7,598 bases of DNA. It comes from Desulfatitalea sp. Lineage in GTDB: Bacteria; Desulfobacterota; Desulfobacteria; Desulfobacterales; Desulfosarcinaceae. How positions within the stretch are numbered: position 1 is the first letter of the stretch; every line of letters starts with the position of its first letter. A model generated the notes under the pieces. The model saw nothing but the letters and a program-made list of their open reading frames with translations, was not told where the DNA came from and did no database searches. The stretch lies in the NCBI GenBank assembly GCA_013041835.1, contig JABDRH010000603.1, forward strand, positions 1 through 7,598, in the 5' to 3' direction. Shown here piece after piece: positions 5,975-7,598 of the stretch. Position numbers and translations under genes: made by a program.

Positions 5975-7239
5975 GCCTTTTGCCGGCATGGGATTGGCAA
6001 CGGTCCGAACGTCGCATCGCCCTGTCGCCATGGCATGGGCCGGGCGTCCGGCACGAGCAGTGGTGCGCCAGCCCGGACGGAGAAGTCCTGGCCGCCGTGG
6101 CACGCGGTGACGCCGCGGGTGAACGGGTGCGGGTCAATGACCGTTACTGGGAGCGCGCCTTTGATCGCATATGGCATCTGCGTTTCACGCCGGACGGCCG
6201 CCTGACGGCGCTGGTGTCGGACGAAGGAGCGTGGACCGTGGCCACGGACGGGCAGACCTGGCAGAGCCGGTTCGACTTTGCCTGGCGGCCGCTTTTCAGC
6301 CCGGACGGCGCCCACATCGCCGTTACTTTCCAGAAGGCGATGCGCTACGGCATGGCCGTGGACGATATCTGCTGGAACAATCTGTTTTTGAACCTGACCG
6401 CGCCGCAATTGAGTCCGGACGGAACGGTGGGCGCCGGTGCCGTACAGGCAGCGCCTCTGACCGAAGGCGATATCGACGCCTTTAAACGCGGCGCCTATTC
6501 GGCCGCCGTCAACGGCGTGGCCTGGCCCACCCGGTTCATGAATGTTTGGCAGGTGCGTTTCAGCCCGGACGGCCGCCATCTGGCCGCCGAGGTTCGCCTG
6601 GGCATGGGAGAAGCGACCATTGCCGTGGACGGCCGGGTCTGGCCGGAAACCTTTCAGGCCGTGTGGGAGCCGCAATTTTCTCCTGACGGCGCGTGTGTCA
6701 GCGCGCCCGTCCGCACCCACACCGGCTGGACCATGGCGCAAGACGGCCGGGTGCTCTGGCCGGCGCGGTTTCTGCAATGCTGGCATCACCAATACAGCCC
6801 GGACGGCAACCGGATCGCGGCCATCGTCTGCCCGCAATACGGCCGTTGGACCGTGGCCGTGGACGGCCTCGCCTGGCGGCAGCATTGGAACGAAATGGCG
6901 ACCGATCTGACCTTCAGCCCCGATGGCGGACGGCTGGCCGCGGCGGTCAAACACGACCAACAGTGGACCATTGCCGTTGATGATCATTGCTGGCGGCATT
7001 GTTTCCAGCGGGTGTGGCCGCCGCTTTTCAGCCCGGACGGGCGGCACGTGGCCGCCATGGGTGAAACGCCCGAGGGATATACCGTGGCGGTAAACGACGT
7101 GCTTGCCGGCATCCGCGCCGAATGGATGTGGCCGCCGGCCTTTAGTCCGTCAGGGGATCAATTGCTGCTGCGGGCCATAATCGACGGCAGTTACCTGCGA
7201 CAGGTGGTACAGGTCTCACGATGGCCGGACCGCCTCTGA
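5971..7239 (+). CDS. tmcD: Tmc electron-transfer complex subunit TmcD (Trp-rich, repeat-built)
   Basis: The 422-residue product is a chain of about 39-residue units, each with a [FLY][ST]P[DS]G turn preceded by a segment like WTVAVDG-x2-W-x3-F-x2-VW. The S/TPDG-type turn occurs ten times, at residues 34, 73, 110, 148, 198, 237, 276, 316, 354 and 392. All gaps are 37-40 residues except the fourth (50), which holds an insertion around 160-173. There are 26 tryptophans (about 6%). Such PD40/WD40-like repeats normally form beta-propeller blades. No signal peptide or membrane helix is seen, so it is cytoplasmic. The size, Trp richness and position next to tmcC fit TmcD, a cytoplasmic subunit of the Tmc complex in sulfate reducers whose exact role is unclear. 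The start overlaps the upstream stop (ATGA) and has a good ribosome-binding site. No cofactor-binding cysteine or heme motif is evident, so a scaffold role is more likely than electron transfer. The family call rests on recognition, not a search. Confidence 0.8.
   Translation: MSLLPAWDWQRSERRIALSPWHGPGVRHEQWCASPDGEVLAAVARGDAAGERVRVNDRYWERAFDRIWHLRFTPDGRLTALVSDEGAWTVATDGQTWQSRFDFAWRPLFSPDGAHIAVTFQKAMRYGMAVDDICWNNLFLNLTAPQLSPDGTVGAGAVQAAPLTEGDIDAFKRGAYSAAVNGVAWPTRFMNVWQVRFSPDGRHLAAEVRLGMGEATIAVDGRVWPETFQAVWEPQFSPDGACVSAPVRTHTGWTMAQDGRVLWPARFLQCWHHQYSPDGNRIAAIVCPQYGRWTVAVDGLAWRQHWNEMATDLTFSPDGGRLAAAVKHDQQWTIAVDDHCWRHCFQRVWPPLFSPDGRHVAAMGETPEGYTVAVNDVLAGIRAEWMWPPAFSPSGDQLLLRAIIDGSYLRQVVQVSRWPDRL
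6070..7155 (+). repeat. Tandem array of ten PD40-like coding repeats within tmcD
   Basis: The repeated protein turn is mirrored in DNA: near-identical TTCAGCCCGGACGG segments recur, for example around 6295, 6558 and 7026, at multiples of roughly 117 bp. The units have diverged elsewhere, so this is an old internal amplification kept in frame rather than a recent slippage array. Confidence 0.75.
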
Positions 7240-7270
7240 AAAACGATACCCATACGATAGCAGGCTTTCG

Positions 7271-7598
7271 ATGGTGCACACACTCTATTCAATCCTCAGC
7301 GGCCCCATGATGTGGCTGGCTTCGGCCGTCTTTGTCATCGGCACGTTCTACCGTCTTTGGTGCTTGTACCGCGGCGCCCGGCGCAAAGAGGCATTCATCT
7401 TCAGCCACCTGAGCATAACGTACGGCCTGGGGTCGATCGTGCGGTGGCTCACTCCGTTTGCCACAACGAGCATGCGGCAGCATCCGGCCCTGACCGTGGT
7501 TTCGTTTGTCTTCCACGTTTGCTTGCTGGCGGTGCCGCTGTTCTTGTCGGCGCATATTGTTTTGTGGGAAGACGCATGGGGTCTCACCTGGTGGACGC
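7271..7598 (+). CDS. tmcC: Tmc electron-transfer complex membrane subunit TmcC (5' part, cut by window edge)
   Basis: An open frame of 109 codons from the ATG at 7271 runs off the right edge. The N-terminus YSILSGPMMWLASAVFVIGT (residues 6-25) is a membrane helix leading into YRLWCLYRGARRKE, a positively charged cytoplasmic-type loop. A second helix at about 74-98 carries His82 (FHVCLL) and His95 (SAHIVLW), placed like heme b ligands in the NarI/DsrM family, followed by WEDAWGLTWW. This pattern is that of TmcC, the cytochrome b-like membrane subunit that links periplasmic cytochrome TmcA to the cytoplasmic side and the quinone pool. It begins 31 nt after the tmcD stop, with only a weak AGG upstream, so it is probably co-transcribed. 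Other NarI-like subunits (for example HmcE or DsrM) are possible, but the tmcD neighbour favours TmcC. The other subunits would lie beyond the window. Confidence 0.78.
   Translation, partial: MVHTLYSILSGPMMWLASAVFVIGTFYRLWCLYRGARRKEAFIFSHLSITYGLGSIVRWLTPFATTSMRQHPALTVVSFVFHVCLLAVPLFLSAHIVLWEDAWGLTWWT

Noticed and set aside
4796..6103. A 435-codon open frame on the minus strand opposite the universal stress protein gene
   Set aside because: It is a shadow of usp: low-complexity, His/Gly/Ala-rich, with no recognisable domain, and it would cover the sigma54 promoter and the well-supported usp gene.
5812..7047. A 411-codon minus-strand open frame opposite tmcD, with an apparently repetitive protein
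   Set aside because: Its repetitiveness is the mirror of the tmcD repeats; it has Pro/Arg/His-rich composition and no family resemblance.

Overview
The window most likely comes from a sulfate-reducing member of the Desulfobacterota (former Deltaproteobacteria), perhaps near Desulfosarcina/Desulfococcus. The strongest pointer is the pair tmcD-tmcC, which encodes subunits of the Tmc transmembrane electron-transfer complex of sulfate reducers. A SulP-type anion transporter and a PAS/sigma54 activator fit this. The DNA is moderately GC-rich and densely coded. I see no mobile element, RNA gene, CRISPR array or integration signature.

Layout: three genes lie on the minus strand in the left two thirds, and an operon runs on the plus strand on the right. 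Positions 1-1112 (minus, cut by the left edge) encode an MltF-type lytic transglycosylase with a solute-binding domain and the start of a catalytic SLT domain. A 254-bp gap follows that holds a hairpin/T-tract terminator for the upstream gene, a weak sigma70-like promoter and a 10-bp inverted repeat around both. Positions 1367-3199 (minus) encode a SulP permease with a C-terminal STAS domain and a cysteine-containing tail. Positions 3395-4723 (minus) encode a PAS-AAA+-Fis sigma54-dependent activator. After a 285-bp divergent intergenic region, the plus strand carries a tandem universal stress protein (5009-5974), tmcD (5971-7239, overlapping the stop of the stress gene) and the first 109 codons of tmcC (7271 to the right edge).

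How the genes may work together (inference): the divergent region contains a good -24/-12 sigma54 promoter (4922-4937) facing the usp-tmcD-tmcC operon. About 140 bp upstream of its predicted start site lies a perfect 6-4-6 palindrome, where an enhancer-binding protein could bind. The simplest reading is that the activator senses a redox or metabolic cue through its cysteine-bearing PAS domain and switches on the stress protein together with the Tmc complex, which passes electrons from periplasmic cytochromes across the membrane towards sulfate reduction. The neighbouring SulP gene could supply sulfate or another anion, but nothing in the sequence proves its substrate.

The families are known. 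The parts worth a second look are the sigma54 wiring of usp-tmc, the very regular ten-motif Trp-rich TmcD, the stress-protein/Tmc translational coupling, and the variant GAFTDA loop plus three-cysteine PAS of the activator.
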